Positions 54,457 through 63,474 of a stretch of DNA of 64,000 nt are shown here, one piece after another. Each line of letters starts with the position of its first letter. Position 1 is the stretch's first letter. The translations under genes and the position numbers were made by a program. Source of the stretch: Empedobacter stercoris (GTDB taxonomy: Bacteria > Bacteroidota > Bacteroidia > Flavobacteriales > Weeksellaceae). Under the pieces are notes generated by a model, which was not told the origin of the DNA, searched no databases, and was given only the letters and a program-made list of their open reading frames with translations. The stretch spans positions 248,001 to 312,000 of the forward strand of contig NZ_CP104209.1 in assembly GCF_025244765.1 (NCBI RefSeq). Reading direction: 5' to 3'.

Positions 54457-56082
54457 TTATTTCAAATTTTTATCTGTATAAATCTTTTCAGCTAATTGTA
54501 CAGCTTTATATGCATCAACAACACCTCCAGTTACAGAAATATCTTTTAATTGATCATTTTTATTGACAGAATCTAAAATGATTTGTTTCACTTGTTGTGT
54601 TGTCAATTTTGGATAATGTGACCAAACTAATGCTGCAACACCTGCAACAACTGGTGAAGCCATAGAAGTTCCAGAATTTGATTTGTATTCGCCATCTCTT
54701 GTTGGGATTGCAGAGTAAATATCAGAACCTGGAGCAAATACATCTACAGATTTTTTACCGTAATTAGAAAAACTAGATTTTAATTCATCTTTATTACTTG
54801 TATTCGAACCAACAGTAATCACATTGTTAGAAATTGCTGTACCCGCTTCGTTATAAACCGTAGGAAAATGTATATTCGTGTCGATGTTTTCGTTATCGTT
54901 TCCTGCTGCTTTTATCAATAAAACACCTTTGTCTTGTGCATATTTAAACGCTTCCCAAACTGCTTTTACATCAGGAGAATACGCTTTCCCAAAAGACATA
55001 TTCAAGATTTTAGCACCATTGTCAGTCGCATAACGAATAGCGTTTGCAACATCTTTGTCGCGCTCATCACCATTAGGCACAGTACGAACAGACATTATTT
55101 TTACATTTCCTTGTCCAGCAATACCATCTATTCCAATTCCATTACCAGATTTTGCCGCAATAATTCCAGCAACGTGTGTTCCGTGGTTTGAATCTGGACC
55201 GTCTACATCCGAATTTCCATAGTATCTCTCATTCACATTGGCATAATCATCACCAACAATAGGACGAGGATCTAACTCTGTATTTAAGTTAATTTCTACT
55301 TGTTCTTTGTAATATTTCGCACCTTCAGCAATTTCATCACCTACTTTTTTCAAAAACTCTTTCATTGTCTTACCATCCCAAGCTTCTTTTGGAACCATCG
55401 CGAAAATCATCATACCTTGCTGAGCTTCTTTCGATTTTGGTTGAAAGGTAGACATGTTTTTTTCGTCCAAATCCTTTTCTCCCCATTCAGAAATTAATAC
55501 TGGAAAACTAACTTTGAAAATTTCATCCATTTGCTGATATTGCATAGCACCTTGTTTAGCTTCAGCTAATTTATTTTCGAATTCTACTTTTATTTTTTGG
55601 TATTCTTCAAATTTTTCAGGGTATTTGGTTTTATTTGAAGCAGCATCGGTACTCGTTTCGAAAAGGTTTTTATATTTTACAAAAAGACGTGTTAATTCTA
55701 ATGTATCGCCATCGACGTTTTTACCATCTTTTCCTCCAATAAAATTCCAACCATGCACATCATCAATGTATCCATTTTTGTCGTCATCTTTTCCATTTCC
55801 AGCAATTTCTTTTGCATTGATCCATACATTATCTTTTAAATCTGCATGTGTCACTTCAACACCAGAATCTAAAACTCCGACAATTAATTGCGATGGTTTA
55901 CGTTTTTTTGATTCTAAAAATTGAATTGCTTTTTGTGTATTAACACCATAAACACCACTTTCTTCAAGAGATTCGTGTTGCCAATATTTTTGGTCAACCT
56001 TTGGTAATGGAATAGTTTCTTGTGCGAATGATGCCACACCAATAAACATGGCAACAGATATACTTAATAAGAATTTTTTCAT
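54457..56082 (-). CDS. S8-family subtilisin-like peptidase, first of tandem pair
   Basis: Secreted serine peptidase, 541 residues from the ATG at 56082 (MKKFLLSISVAMFIG). An upstream in-frame start at 56130 is unlikely. Signal peptide cleavage follows SFAQ. The triad is Asp72 (VGVLDSGVE), His near 300 (SNHGTHVAG) and Ser near 471 (NSGTSMASP). A long insertion of about 150 residues lies between the Asp and His blocks. Likely extracytoplasmic; no type 9 secretion tail is present. The adjacent gene is a paralog. Confidence 0.94.
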   Translation of the reverse strand: MKKFLLSISVAMFIGVASFAQETIPLPKVDQKYWQHESLEESGVYGVNTQKAIQFLESKKRKPSQLIVGVLDSGVEVTHADLKDNVWINAKEIAGNGKDDDKNGYIDDVHGWNFIGGKDGKNVDGDTLELTRLFVKYKNLFETSTDAASNKTKYPEKFEEYQKIKVEFENKLAEAKQGAMQYQQMDEIFKVSFPVLISEWGEKDLDEKNMSTFQPKSKEAQQGMMIFAMVPKEAWDGKTMKEFLKKVGDEIAEGAKYYKEQVEINLNTELDPRPIVGDDYANVNERYYGNSDVDGPDSNHGTHVAGIIAAKSGNGIGIDGIAGQGNVKIMSVRTVPNGDERDKDVANAIRYATDNGAKILNMSFGKAYSPDVKAVWEAFKYAQDKGVLLIKAAGNDNENIDTNIHFPTVYNEAGTAISNNVITVGSNTSNKDELKSSFSNYGKKSVDVFAPGSDIYSAIPTRDGEYKSNSGTSMASPVVAGVAALVWSHYPKLTTQQVKQIILDSVNKNDQLKDISVTGGVVDAYKAVQLAEKIYTDKNLK

Positions 56083-56160
56083 AATAAATTTTTCTATATA
56101 TGTCGGATAACAAAGCGAATTGTTACACATTGAGTTTTCGTATTTTGAAAATACAAAAAA

Positions 56161-56179
56161 GGCTCCAAATTAGGGAGCC
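56161..56179 (-). terminator. Intrinsic terminator of the second subtilase gene
   Basis: GGCTCC/GGAGCC stem with a 7-nt loop; six T residues follow on the minus strand. Confidence 0.85.
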
Positions 56180-56201
56180 ATTTTATAATGTTGTGTTAAA
56201 A

Positions 56202-57803
56202 TTATTTCAATTTACGTTGTTTGTAAATTTCTTCAGCTTTTTGTACAGCTTTGTACGAATCTACAACACCTCCAGCAACAGAAATGTCTTTTAATTGATC
56301 ATTTTTATTCACTGTTTCCATTAAAATATTACGAATATCTTCAGCAGTTAATTTTGGATAGTGTGACCAAACCATTGCAGCAACACCAGCAACAGCAGGA
56401 GAAGCCATAGAAGTTCCATTTAAGAAACGGTATTGATCTACACCTGGATAAGTAGCATAAATTTCTTGTCCTGGTCCAAAAACATCAACTGATTTTTTAC
56501 CATAATTTGAGAAACGAGCTTTTAAAGCATTTGGATCTTTTGTTGATGCACCAACTGTTAAAACAGATTTAGAAACTGCATTTCCATTTCTGAAATTTGT
56601 TGGATAATGAACATGAACATCAATATCTTCGTTGCTGTTTCCTGCTGCTTTTACAATTAAAACTCCTTTATCCGAAGCATATTTGAAAGCATCCCAAACT
56701 AAATCCGCATCGGGAGAGTATGGTTTTCCGAAAGACATGTTTAAGATTTTAGCACCATTGTCCACTGCATAATAAATTGCATTTGCAACATCTTTGTCAC
56801 GCTCATCACCATTTGGAACTGTACGAACTGACATAATTTTTACATTATTTCCACCAATTGTACCATCGTTTCCGATGTTATTTCCTCTTACAGCACCGAT
56901 AATTCCAGCAACGTGTGTTCCATGAGATGACTCAGGACCATTAGAATCTCCATTTCCGTAAAAACGTTCTTTCTTATCGTTTGGATTGTCAACGTCTTTG
57001 CGATCAACTAAATTTAAGTTCAGGTGAGATGTTAAAGCATCACCTTTTGCAGCACGGCGTGCAGCTCCTAAGTAAGTATTGGCAACCTCTTTCATGGTTT
57101 TACCAACCCATTGCTCTTCTTTTAATTCACCAAAAATCCATAAAGCTTCTAAAATTTGTGAATCTGTTGGTTGGTAATTAGCCAAAACATCTTTTGATAA
57201 TTTAGTGTCACCAAATTCTAAAACCATTTTATTTACACCACCTTCAACTGCGTTTAGTTTTGATTGTGCAACTTGTTGGTTGTATTTTGCTTTACCTACA
57301 GCGCTTAAATATTCTTTTTCAATTTTTTGAAACTCTGCATATTCTGTTGGATTTTTTGCAATTGCAGCATGATTTTTTTTCTGATCGTAAGTAGCGTATT
57401 TATTCGATAAGTTTTTGTAAATACGCGTTATTTCAGTTGTATCATCATTATAATTGATTCCTTTCGCTGTTCCCAAATAAGACCATCCGTGTACGTCATC
57501 AATGTAACCATTTTTGTCATCATCAATTCCGTTTCCTGGGATTTCTTTTGGATTTGACCACATATTTGCTTTCAAATCTTCGTGGAAATGCTCAACACCA
57601 CTGTCTAATACGCCTACAATAATTGTATTGGCTTTTCTTTTCTTGTCTTTTAAAAATTGTAATGCTTGATCAGTATTTACACCATAAATACCTGTTTGTT
57701 CTACACTTGCATGGTACCATTTTTCTTTCGGTACTTCTGTTGTTTGTGCTTGAGCAAACCCTAATGTAAAGGCAAATCCTAAAGCAATAAATAATTTTCT
57801 CAT
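56202..57803 (-). CDS. S8-family subtilisin-like peptidase, second of tandem pair
   Basis: A 533-residue secreted subtilase with a signal peptide (ending FAQAQ) and triad Asp67 (VGVLDSGVE), His near 291 (SSHGTHVAG) and Ser near 463 (LNGTSMASP). The same insertion between the Asp and His blocks shows that the two genes arose by duplication. The DDKNGYIDDVHGW segment is shared and may bind calcium. It lies 4 bp after the WbqC gene and should be cotranscribed with it. Confidence 0.94.
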   Translation of the reverse strand: MRKLFIALGFAFTLGFAQAQTTEVPKEKWYHASVEQTGIYGVNTDQALQFLKDKKRKANTIIVGVLDSGVEHFHEDLKANMWSNPKEIPGNGIDDDKNGYIDDVHGWSYLGTAKGINYNDDTTEITRIYKNLSNKYATYDQKKNHAAIAKNPTEYAEFQKIEKEYLSAVGKAKYNQQVAQSKLNAVEGGVNKMVLEFGDTKLSKDVLANYQPTDSQILEALWIFGELKEEQWVGKTMKEVANTYLGAARRAAKGDALTSHLNLNLVDRKDVDNPNDKKERFYGNGDSNGPESSHGTHVAGIIGAVRGNNIGNDGTIGGNNVKIMSVRTVPNGDERDKDVANAIYYAVDNGAKILNMSFGKPYSPDADLVWDAFKYASDKGVLIVKAAGNSNEDIDVHVHYPTNFRNGNAVSKSVLTVGASTKDPNALKARFSNYGKKSVDVFGPGQEIYATYPGVDQYRFLNGTSMASPAVAGVAAMVWSHYPKLTAEDIRNILMETVNKNDQLKDISVAGGVVDSYKAVQKAEEIYKQRKLK

Positions 57804-57807
57804 GTTG

Positions 57808-58413
57808 TTATTTTATTAAGTTTTTTAAATACACTGCGGCACTTGGACCTTCGCTAAAAAGTAAATCTAAGATACTCAATCCTTCAACGAATTCAAATTT
57901 GTCATCAAAAACTTGTGCGTATTCGGGTAAGTTGTATTGAGGTGCTTTTTTAGCAGAAAATTGATTTCTAAAATCATTTTCAGGTAATATAGATTGATAA
58001 GTTTCTGTTTTAGAAACTTCCAAGTCTAAGTTTAATTTTTTGTTGATGAATTCAATTGTTTTTAAATTCAAATCCAATAAAAATTTTTCCTTCTGTTCTA
58101 AAATTGGAATAATTTCATCTTCATAATACTCAAAATATGGAGAACTTTGATAAGCTGATTTTAACGATTTGATGTGTTCTTTCTGCCAATCATATTCATA
58201 AGAAGGTTGTAAATCTTTGAACAATCGAGTTCCGTTGTGAAAGATGGGAATATTTAACATCAACTTACCATTTGCGCCCAAAATATACATGCGATTACGG
58301 TAAGTTTGCTTTTGAAAATTTTCTTGAACTTCGATATCCAAAGTCTGGCTTTTTACCATTTCTGCATAGTAATCAATCGGTCCAAAATAAAAAGCGGCAA
58401 ACGTATTTTTCAT
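57808..58413 (-). CDS. WbqC-family protein
   Basis: A 201-residue protein of the WbqC family (YFGPIDYYAEMVKSQTLDIE, KQTYRNRMYILGANGKLMLN, IPIFHNGTRLFKDLQ). Some WbqC proteins are annotated in O-antigen clusters, but their activity is not established. In this group it follows lepB, a linkage I recall in Flavobacteriia genomes. Confidence 0.88.
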   Translation of the reverse strand: MKNTFAAFYFGPIDYYAEMVKSQTLDIEVQENFQKQTYRNRMYILGANGKLMLNIPIFHNGTRLFKDLQPSYEYDWQKEHIKSLKSAYQSSPYFEYYEDEIIPILEQKEKFLLDLNLKTIEFINKKLNLDLEVSKTETYQSILPENDFRNQFSAKKAPQYNLPEYAQVFDDKFEFVEGLSILDLLFSEGPSAAVYLKNLIK

Positions 58414-58438
58414 TCGTTTTTATTATTTTTCTGTATAT

Positions 58439-58474
58439 AAACTGTGCATTACAATTACTTATAATGCACAGTTT
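58439..58474 (-). terminator. Hairpin downstream of lepB
   Basis: A 13-bp perfect stem (AAACTGTGCATTA/TAATGCACAGTTT) with a 10-nt loop. No long T-run follows on the minus strand, so termination may be partial. Confidence 0.55.
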
Positions 58475-58533
58475 TGAGTTATTTATTTTCGAATAACAAA
58501 TTTTATTTTTTAAAATTTGACTACAAAATAATT

Positions 58534-60096
58534 TTAATAGTTGTTTTTCTTTTTCTCTTTTCGAGCTTTTACAATATCGTATCCAATCCAACCAATTAAC
58601 GCAATTAAAACATAAATTCCGTACGATGTTTTGTTTGGATTATCGTTGTTGATTGAGGTAAAGAATCGATCCCATATAAATTTCTTAGGAGCTGCAGGTT
58701 CAAACATTCCATTCATATTTGCCCAAATCATAATTGGACGACCAATGATATGATCTTCTCCAACATATCCAAAGAAACGCGCATCTAATGATTGATTTCT
58801 GTTATCACCAACCATAAAATAGTAGTTTTGTTTGATTTCGTATTTGTCTGTTTTTTGATCGTTGATAAATACATCAAACTTACCATTAGCAGAATCAACT
58901 TTTAGCGTATTGTTTTCGTAACGACGAATAATATTGATGTATTGTGCCAACGTTTCTTTGTTAACATCTACAACATCTCCTTTTTTCGGAATGTATAAAG
59001 GACCGTATTGATCTGTATTCCAGTTTTTGTTAACAGGGAAAATCGTATTTGTACTATCGATTTTACCATTCACAATATGTTCTGTTTTTTGACCAACTGG
59101 TTGTAAAATAGGTTCGATAGAAACTACATTTGCATTCGATTTCATTGCTGTGACATGTGCGTCAGTTAATGCAGCAAATTGATAGATAAATGTACCATCA
59201 GTTTGTTTTCCAGCTTGATAATCTGTACTGATAATTCCAAAATTATCGTATAATAGTTTATCACTAAATGGAGTTTTTACAACCACTAAATATGAATGCT
59301 GAACTTGTGCATCTTTTTTCGGGATGAATTTTTTGTCGTTTACATATAAAACACCATTTCGAATTTGAACTGTTTCTCCTGGCAAACCAACCAAACGTTT
59401 TACATATGCATCTTTACGATCAATCGCATTGTAAATAGAATCGGTAGGGTAATTGAAAACAACAATGTCATTTGATTTTAAATCTCTCCAACCCGGAACA
59501 CGCATGTAAGGCAAACGTGCTTTATCGATAAAACCATCACGGTAAATGAATTCTGAGAAAGGAATTCCAATAGGAGTAATAGGAACACGTGCACCGTAAC
59601 TTACTTTTTCTACAAAAAGGGCGTCACCAATTTTGATTGTATTTTCCATTGATCCTGTAGGAACAATCATAGGTTGTATAAACCAGTTGTGAACTAATGT
59701 CGCTAATACAAGCGCAAAAATTAAGGAAGAAACAAAAGTAGGTTTACGTTTTTCAGGACCTAAATATTTTGGATTATCAGCATAATTTACTGCAAAAATG
59801 TATAAACCTAATGTCAAAACCATGATGACTTTATCTTTGGTTTCAATTTTTCCGTAAGAGTCGCCTAAATCAACAAAGAATACTAACCAAAAAATAGGAC
59901 CAACAATTGGCAAATAAAATAGAATAATCCACCATTTTGGACGATGAATAATTTCTAAACCTTTCCAAATATTAAGAAAGGGAATATAGGCCTGCCAAGC
60001 TTCTTTTCCTGCATTTTTATATAATTTCCAAGTTGCAGCTCCAAAGATTACATTGGCTATGATAAAACCAATTAACCAGTAAATTAGTACATGCAT
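58534..60096 (-). CDS. lepB: Signal peptidase I
   Basis: Cleaves signal peptides of Sec- and Tat-exported proteins at the outer face of the inner membrane. The 520-residue protein has three N-terminal hydrophobic segments (about 5-25, 55-75, 90-105), then the anchor helix (about 120-140) and the Ser-Lys dyad Ser149 (IVPTGSM) and Lys233 (YVKRLVGLPGE). The GDNRNQSLDARFFGYV box lies near the C-terminus (about 424-439). It is longer than E. coli LepB because of the N-terminal extension and an insertion of about 150 residues between the catalytic boxes, as is usual in Bacteroidota. Confidence 0.96.
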   Translation of the reverse strand: MHVLIYWLIGFIIANVIFGAATWKLYKNAGKEAWQAYIPFLNIWKGLEIIHRPKWWIILFYLPIVGPIFWLVFFVDLGDSYGKIETKDKVIMVLTLGLYIFAVNYADNPKYLGPEKRKPTFVSSLIFALVLATLVHNWFIQPMIVPTGSMENTIKIGDALFVEKVSYGARVPITPIGIPFSEFIYRDGFIDKARLPYMRVPGWRDLKSNDIVVFNYPTDSIYNAIDRKDAYVKRLVGLPGETVQIRNGVLYVNDKKFIPKKDAQVQHSYLVVVKTPFSDKLLYDNFGIISTDYQAGKQTDGTFIYQFAALTDAHVTAMKSNANVVSIEPILQPVGQKTEHIVNGKIDSTNTIFPVNKNWNTDQYGPLYIPKKGDVVDVNKETLAQYINIIRRYENNTLKVDSANGKFDVFINDQKTDKYEIKQNYYFMVGDNRNQSLDARFFGYVGEDHIIGRPIMIWANMNGMFEPAAPKKFIWDRFFTSINNDNPNKTSYGIYVLIALIGWIGYDIVKARKEKKKNNY

Positions 60097-60122
60097 AAGT
60101 TTTTGATATTTAGTATTTTAAT

Positions 60123-60827
60123 TTAGTTCAGTTCAAGTACATCTTTCATTGTAAAAACACCTTGTTTATTCCAAATCCATTCCGCAGCAATTACAGCACC
60201 TAAGGCAAAACCTTTGCGTGAATGAGCGGTATGAGAAATTTCAATTGTGTCTACTTCCGAATTATATTGCACGATATGTGTTCCAGGAACATCTTCTATT
60301 CTTTTTGCTTCGACAGGAATAATATCTTTTGCTTTTTCATCCATCGACCAAGAAGTATAAGAAGAATGATCAATAATTCCTTCTGCAATTGTAATTGCAG
60401 TTCCTGAAGGTGCATCAAGTTTTTGTGTGTGATGAATTTCTTCTAAATTAATTTGATATTCGTTGCGGTATTTATTCATCATTCGAGCTAAAATAGAATT
60501 CAATTCAAAGAATAAATTTACACCTAAACTAAAATTAGAAGCATATAAAAAAGCCGTATGATTAGCAATGGCTAATTGATTTATTTCACCTTGTTTCTCT
60601 AACCATCCTGTTGTTCCACATATAGTTGCAACGTTGTTCTCAAGTAATACTTTAAGATTATCGAATGCAAATTCTGGTCGAGAAAATTCGATTGCAACTT
60701 CAACATCTTTTAATTCTTCTGGAAGAGGAGTACGAGAAATTTTAAGTACAACATCATGACCACGTTGAACTAAAATTTCTTCTATTGCTTTTCCCATTTT
60801 TCCGTATCCTATTAATGCAATTTTCAT
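60123..60827 (-). CDS. dapB: 4-hydroxy-tetrahydrodipicolinate reductase
   Basis: NAD(P)H-dependent enzyme of the lysine/diaminopimelate pathway. The 234-residue protein has the N-terminal dinucleotide-binding motif GYGKMGKA (about 7-14) and the catalytic EIHHTQKLDAPSGTA (about 130-144) with the His pair and Lys. Slightly shorter than the E. coli enzyme. It lies between lepB (26-bp gap) and the DUF5683 gene (9-bp gap), in one transcript. Confidence 0.97.
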   Translation of the reverse strand: MKIALIGYGKMGKAIEEILVQRGHDVVLKISRTPLPEELKDVEVAIEFSRPEFAFDNLKVLLENNVATICGTTGWLEKQGEINQLAIANHTAFLYASNFSLGVNLFFELNSILARMMNKYRNEYQINLEEIHHTQKLDAPSGTAITIAEGIIDHSSYTSWSMDEKAKDIIPVEAKRIEDVPGTHIVQYNSEVDTIEISHTAHSRKGFALGAVIAAEWIWNKQGVFTMKDVLELN

Positions 60828-60836
60828 CTTTAATTT

Positions 60837-61397
60837 CTAAAATTTTAAGTTAAATGCCAATCCCAAAACTGGCTCTAATGTCATTTCATCTTGAATGACA
60901 GTTGGTTTAAATGACATTTCAGTGTCGTTTCGTACTGTAAATAAATGTGCATCAACTGTAGCATCAACAACATTTAATAAATAAGCTAACGCAGTTAACG
61001 CAACACTATAATCACGTTTTCGTTTGTAATCGTCTTGTATAACTGCCAGTTGTTCTGGAGTTAAAATACCAGAAAATTCGTTTGGAGTTCCTTCTCTTAC
61101 TGCAATGTACGCTTTTCGGTACTTTTTATATAAATTATTGTAATAGATTGTAAAACCTGTGCCTGTACCAACTAATCCCAATGCAATTGGTGCTTTCCAC
61201 CATTTTTTATTGTACAATTGTCCTGCACCTGGTAAAATAGCTGAATACAACGAAGCTTTGATTGGACTTTTTTCCATTAAGACTTCGTTACTAATTTTAA
61301 CAGAATCTTTTACGATTAGAGTTGAATCTATTTGAACTTGGGCAAATGAAAACGTTGAAGCCATCATTAATCCAAGAAATAATCCTTTAATTTTCAT
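60837..61397 (-). CDS. DUF5683-family protein
   Basis: A 186-residue protein with a signal peptide (ending SFAQ), and the DUF5683 core SLYSAILPGAGQLYNKKWWK followed by a hydrophobic segment (APIALGLVGTGTGFTIYY). Probably an envelope protein. It overlaps the upstream parB gene by 11 bp. Function unknown; its position between parB and dapB is a recurrent arrangement in Flavobacteriia as I recall. Confidence 0.88.
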   Translation of the reverse strand: MKIKGLFLGLMMASTFSFAQVQIDSTLIVKDSVKISNEVLMEKSPIKASLYSAILPGAGQLYNKKWWKAPIALGLVGTGTGFTIYYNNLYKKYRKAYIAVREGTPNEFSGILTPEQLAVIQDDYKRKRDYSVALTALAYLLNVVDATVDAHLFTVRNDTEMSFKPTVIQDEMTLEPVLGLAFNLKF

Positions 61398-62277
61398 TCA
61401 AAAACTTTCTTAAACGTTCAAACTCATCATCAGAAGTAAAATTCAAAATAATTTTACCTTTACCATTATTCGCACGTTTTATTTCGACTTTCGTTTTCAA
61501 AGAATTTGAAATAGAACTTAATGCTTCTTTGTACTGAGAAGGCAATTCATCTTTAGCTTTCTTCTCAGGTTTCCCTTCTTTTATTGATTTGATTAGACGT
61601 TCTGTATCACGTACAGATAAATTATTTTTGACAATTTTTTCGTAAATATCAAACTGTAAATCCGCATCATCAATTGCCATTAAAGCACGCCCATGTCCCA
61701 TCGAAATCATTCCATCTCGAATTCCTGTTTGGATAATTGGATCTAATTTTAATAGACGTAAATAATTTGTAATAGATGTTCTATCTTTCCCAACACGTTT
61801 ACTTAATTCTTCTTGAGTAAGCTTGATTTCATCCATTAATTGTTGGTAAGAAAGTGCAATTTCAATAGCATCTAAATCTTGACGTTGAATATTTTCGACC
61901 AATGCCATTTCCAACATTTCTTGGTCATTTGCTAATCGCACATAAGCCGGAATTGTCTTTTTTCCTGCCAATTGCGAAGCACGAAAACGTCTTTCACCTG
62001 AAATCAATTCATATTCACCTGTTGGTTTTTTACGAATTGTAATGGGTTGAATAACGCCTAATGTTTGAATAGAAGCGACTAATTCATCTAAAGCTTTTTT
62101 ATCAAAATTAGTTCGTGGTTGCCAAGGATTTGCGGTTATTTTTTCTAAATCTATTTCCAAAATATTTCCAACCAATTTCTTCGCACCTTCATCTTGTGCT
62201 GTTTTTACCGTTGGTTCATCTTTTAATAGAGCTGATAATCCACGTCCTAAGCGATTATTTTTATTTGGCTTTGCCAT
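61387..62277 (-). CDS. parB: Chromosome partitioning protein ParB
   Basis: ParB/Spo0J CTPase that loads at parS sites and drives chromosome segregation with ParA. The 296-residue protein has the N-terminal CTP-binding part with GERRFRASQLAG (about 95-106), the central helix-turn-helix (EELSKRVGKDRTSITNYLRL, about 155-175) and a C-terminal dimerisation domain. It lies 5 bp after parA. No parS palindrome was found by eye in the window. Confidence 0.97.
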   Translation of the reverse strand: MAKPNKNNRLGRGLSALLKDEPTVKTAQDEGAKKLVGNILEIDLEKITANPWQPRTNFDKKALDELVASIQTLGVIQPITIRKKPTGEYELISGERRFRASQLAGKKTIPAYVRLANDQEMLEMALVENIQRQDLDAIEIALSYQQLMDEIKLTQEELSKRVGKDRTSITNYLRLLKLDPIIQTGIRDGMISMGHGRALMAIDDADLQFDIYEKIVKNNLSVRDTERLIKSIKEGKPEKKAKDELPSQYKEALSSISNSLKTKVEIKRANNGKGKIILNFTSDDEFERLRKFLNEN

Positions 62278-62282
62278 TTTAT

Positions 62283-63056
62283 TTAAACTGTATCGTTGTT
62301 GTTAATTAAAAATTCACGCGCTAAATTTAAGTAATTTTCTGCACCTTTACTTGCTGCATCGTACTGAATAATTGTTTCGCCAAAACTTGGCGCTTCAGAC
62401 AAACGCACATTTCGCGTAATAATTGTTTTGAAAACCATTTGCGGAAAATGATTGTTTACCTCATCTAAAACCTGATTAGATAGGCGTAAACGCGAATCGT
62501 ACATTGTCAACAATAAACCTTCAATATCCAATTCTTTGTTGTGGTGTTGTTGAATTCCTTTTATTGTATTTAATAATTTTCCTAATCCTTCTAAAGCAAA
62601 ATATTCGCACTGAATAGGAATAATTACAGAATCTGCAGCTGTAAGTGCATTCAAAGTAATCAAGCCAAGTGAAGGCGCACAATCTATAATTATATAATCA
62701 TATTGATCTTTGATTTCCGACAACGCAGTTTTTAACATGTATTCGCGGTTCTCGTAATCTACAATTTCAATCTCGGCAGCAACTAAATCTAAATGAGCAG
62801 GCATTAAGTCTAAGTTAGGAGATTCTGATTGTAAAATAGCTTCGCTTGCAAGAACTTCATGTTCTAATACTTCATAGGTTCCTGCTTCGATTTCATCCAA
62901 ATCAAAACCTAAACCAGATGTTGCATTTGCTTGCGGATCTGCATCAATTAATAAAACTTTTTTCTCTAAAACACCTAAAGAAGCGGCAAGATTTAACGAG
63001 GTTGTCGTTTTTCCTACGCCACCTTTTTGGTTCGCAATAGCAATAATTTTACCCAT
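62283..63056 (-). CDS. parA: Chromosome partitioning ATPase ParA
   Basis: ParA/Soj Walker-type ATPase, 257 residues. It carries the deviant Walker A KGGVGKTTTSLNLA (about 10-23), DADPQANATSG and DCAPSLGLITLNAL. Normal length. First gene of the parA-parB-DUF5683-dapB-lepB group. A TATTTTTG box on the minus strand (63078-63085) is a candidate promoter element. Confidence 0.98.
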   Translation of the reverse strand: MGKIIAIANQKGGVGKTTTSLNLAASLGVLEKKVLLIDADPQANATSGLGFDLDEIEAGTYEVLEHEVLASEAILQSESPNLDLMPAHLDLVAAEIEIVDYENREYMLKTALSEIKDQYDYIIIDCAPSLGLITLNALTAADSVIIPIQCEYFALEGLGKLLNTIKGIQQHHNKELDIEGLLLTMYDSRLRLSNQVLDEVNNHFPQMVFKTIITRNVRLSEAPSFGETIIQYDAASKGAENYLNLAREFLINNNDTV

Positions 63057-63224
63057 AATTTACGTTCAAAACGATTTCAAAAATACAATATTTAACCTTG
63101 TTAAACCTTAAAGAAAAAATAAAATTTTGAACAATTGTAGAATATTTAAATTATCGCTAACATTAAGAGTTAACTATTGATAAATTTTAATATTATTTTA
63201 TCTTTTTAACAGAATTAAAAAACA

Positions 63225-63232
63225 TATATTTG
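63225..63232 (+). promoter_or_regulatory. Predicted -7 promoter box for speA
   Basis: TATATTTG fits TAnnTTTG. No clear -33 TTG is seen at the usual distance; T-rich sequence lies there instead. Confidence 0.45.
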
Positions 63233-63271
63233 CGGCAAGTATTTTTATAATTTTTTTAATAAAAAAAGTTG

Positions 63272-63409
63272 ATGAGTTTTAACCTTTTATTCGAAAGCGT
63301 TGAAATTAAAAAAAATCTCAACGCATTACTTTTAATGAATCGAAAAGAGTCTAAGAATTATTCTTTCCCTTTATTGCTTCGCAATGTATATTATGCGATA
63401 CGTCTGTAA
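63272..63409 (+). CDS. Possible leader ORF upstream of speA
   Basis: A 45-codon frame (MSFNLLFESVEIKKNLNALL...YYAIRL) lies wholly within the predicted leader. It holds three Arg codons, including one next to the stop (CGT CTG TAA). It resembles no protein I know and could arise by chance in AT-rich DNA; the position before an arginine-degrading enzyme is the reason to record it. Confidence 0.3.
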   Translation: MSFNLLFESVEIKKNLNALLLMNRKESKNYSFPLLLRNVYYAIRL

Positions 63410-63474
63410 TACCCTAAAATTTTTCTCGCAAATTTTTTAGAATTATTCAACACACGTAACATTTATAAAGCATA

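Larger units (their letters stand above)
63057..63474. other. Divergent intergenic region between parA and speA
   Basis: It contains a minus-strand TATTTTTG box (63078-63085) for parA and a plus-strand TATATTTG box (63225-63232) that would give the arginine decarboxylase gene a leader of about 235 nt. The leader has a small hairpin (GCGTTGA/TCAACGC, about 63297-63325), a possible 45-codon ORF and an A/T-rich imperfect inverted repeat at 63414-63440. Confidence 0.5.

Noticed and set aside
61387-63474. parS or replication origin near parAB
   Set aside because: No GTTtCACGTGaAAC-like palindrome, DnaA-box cluster or dnaA gene was found by eye.
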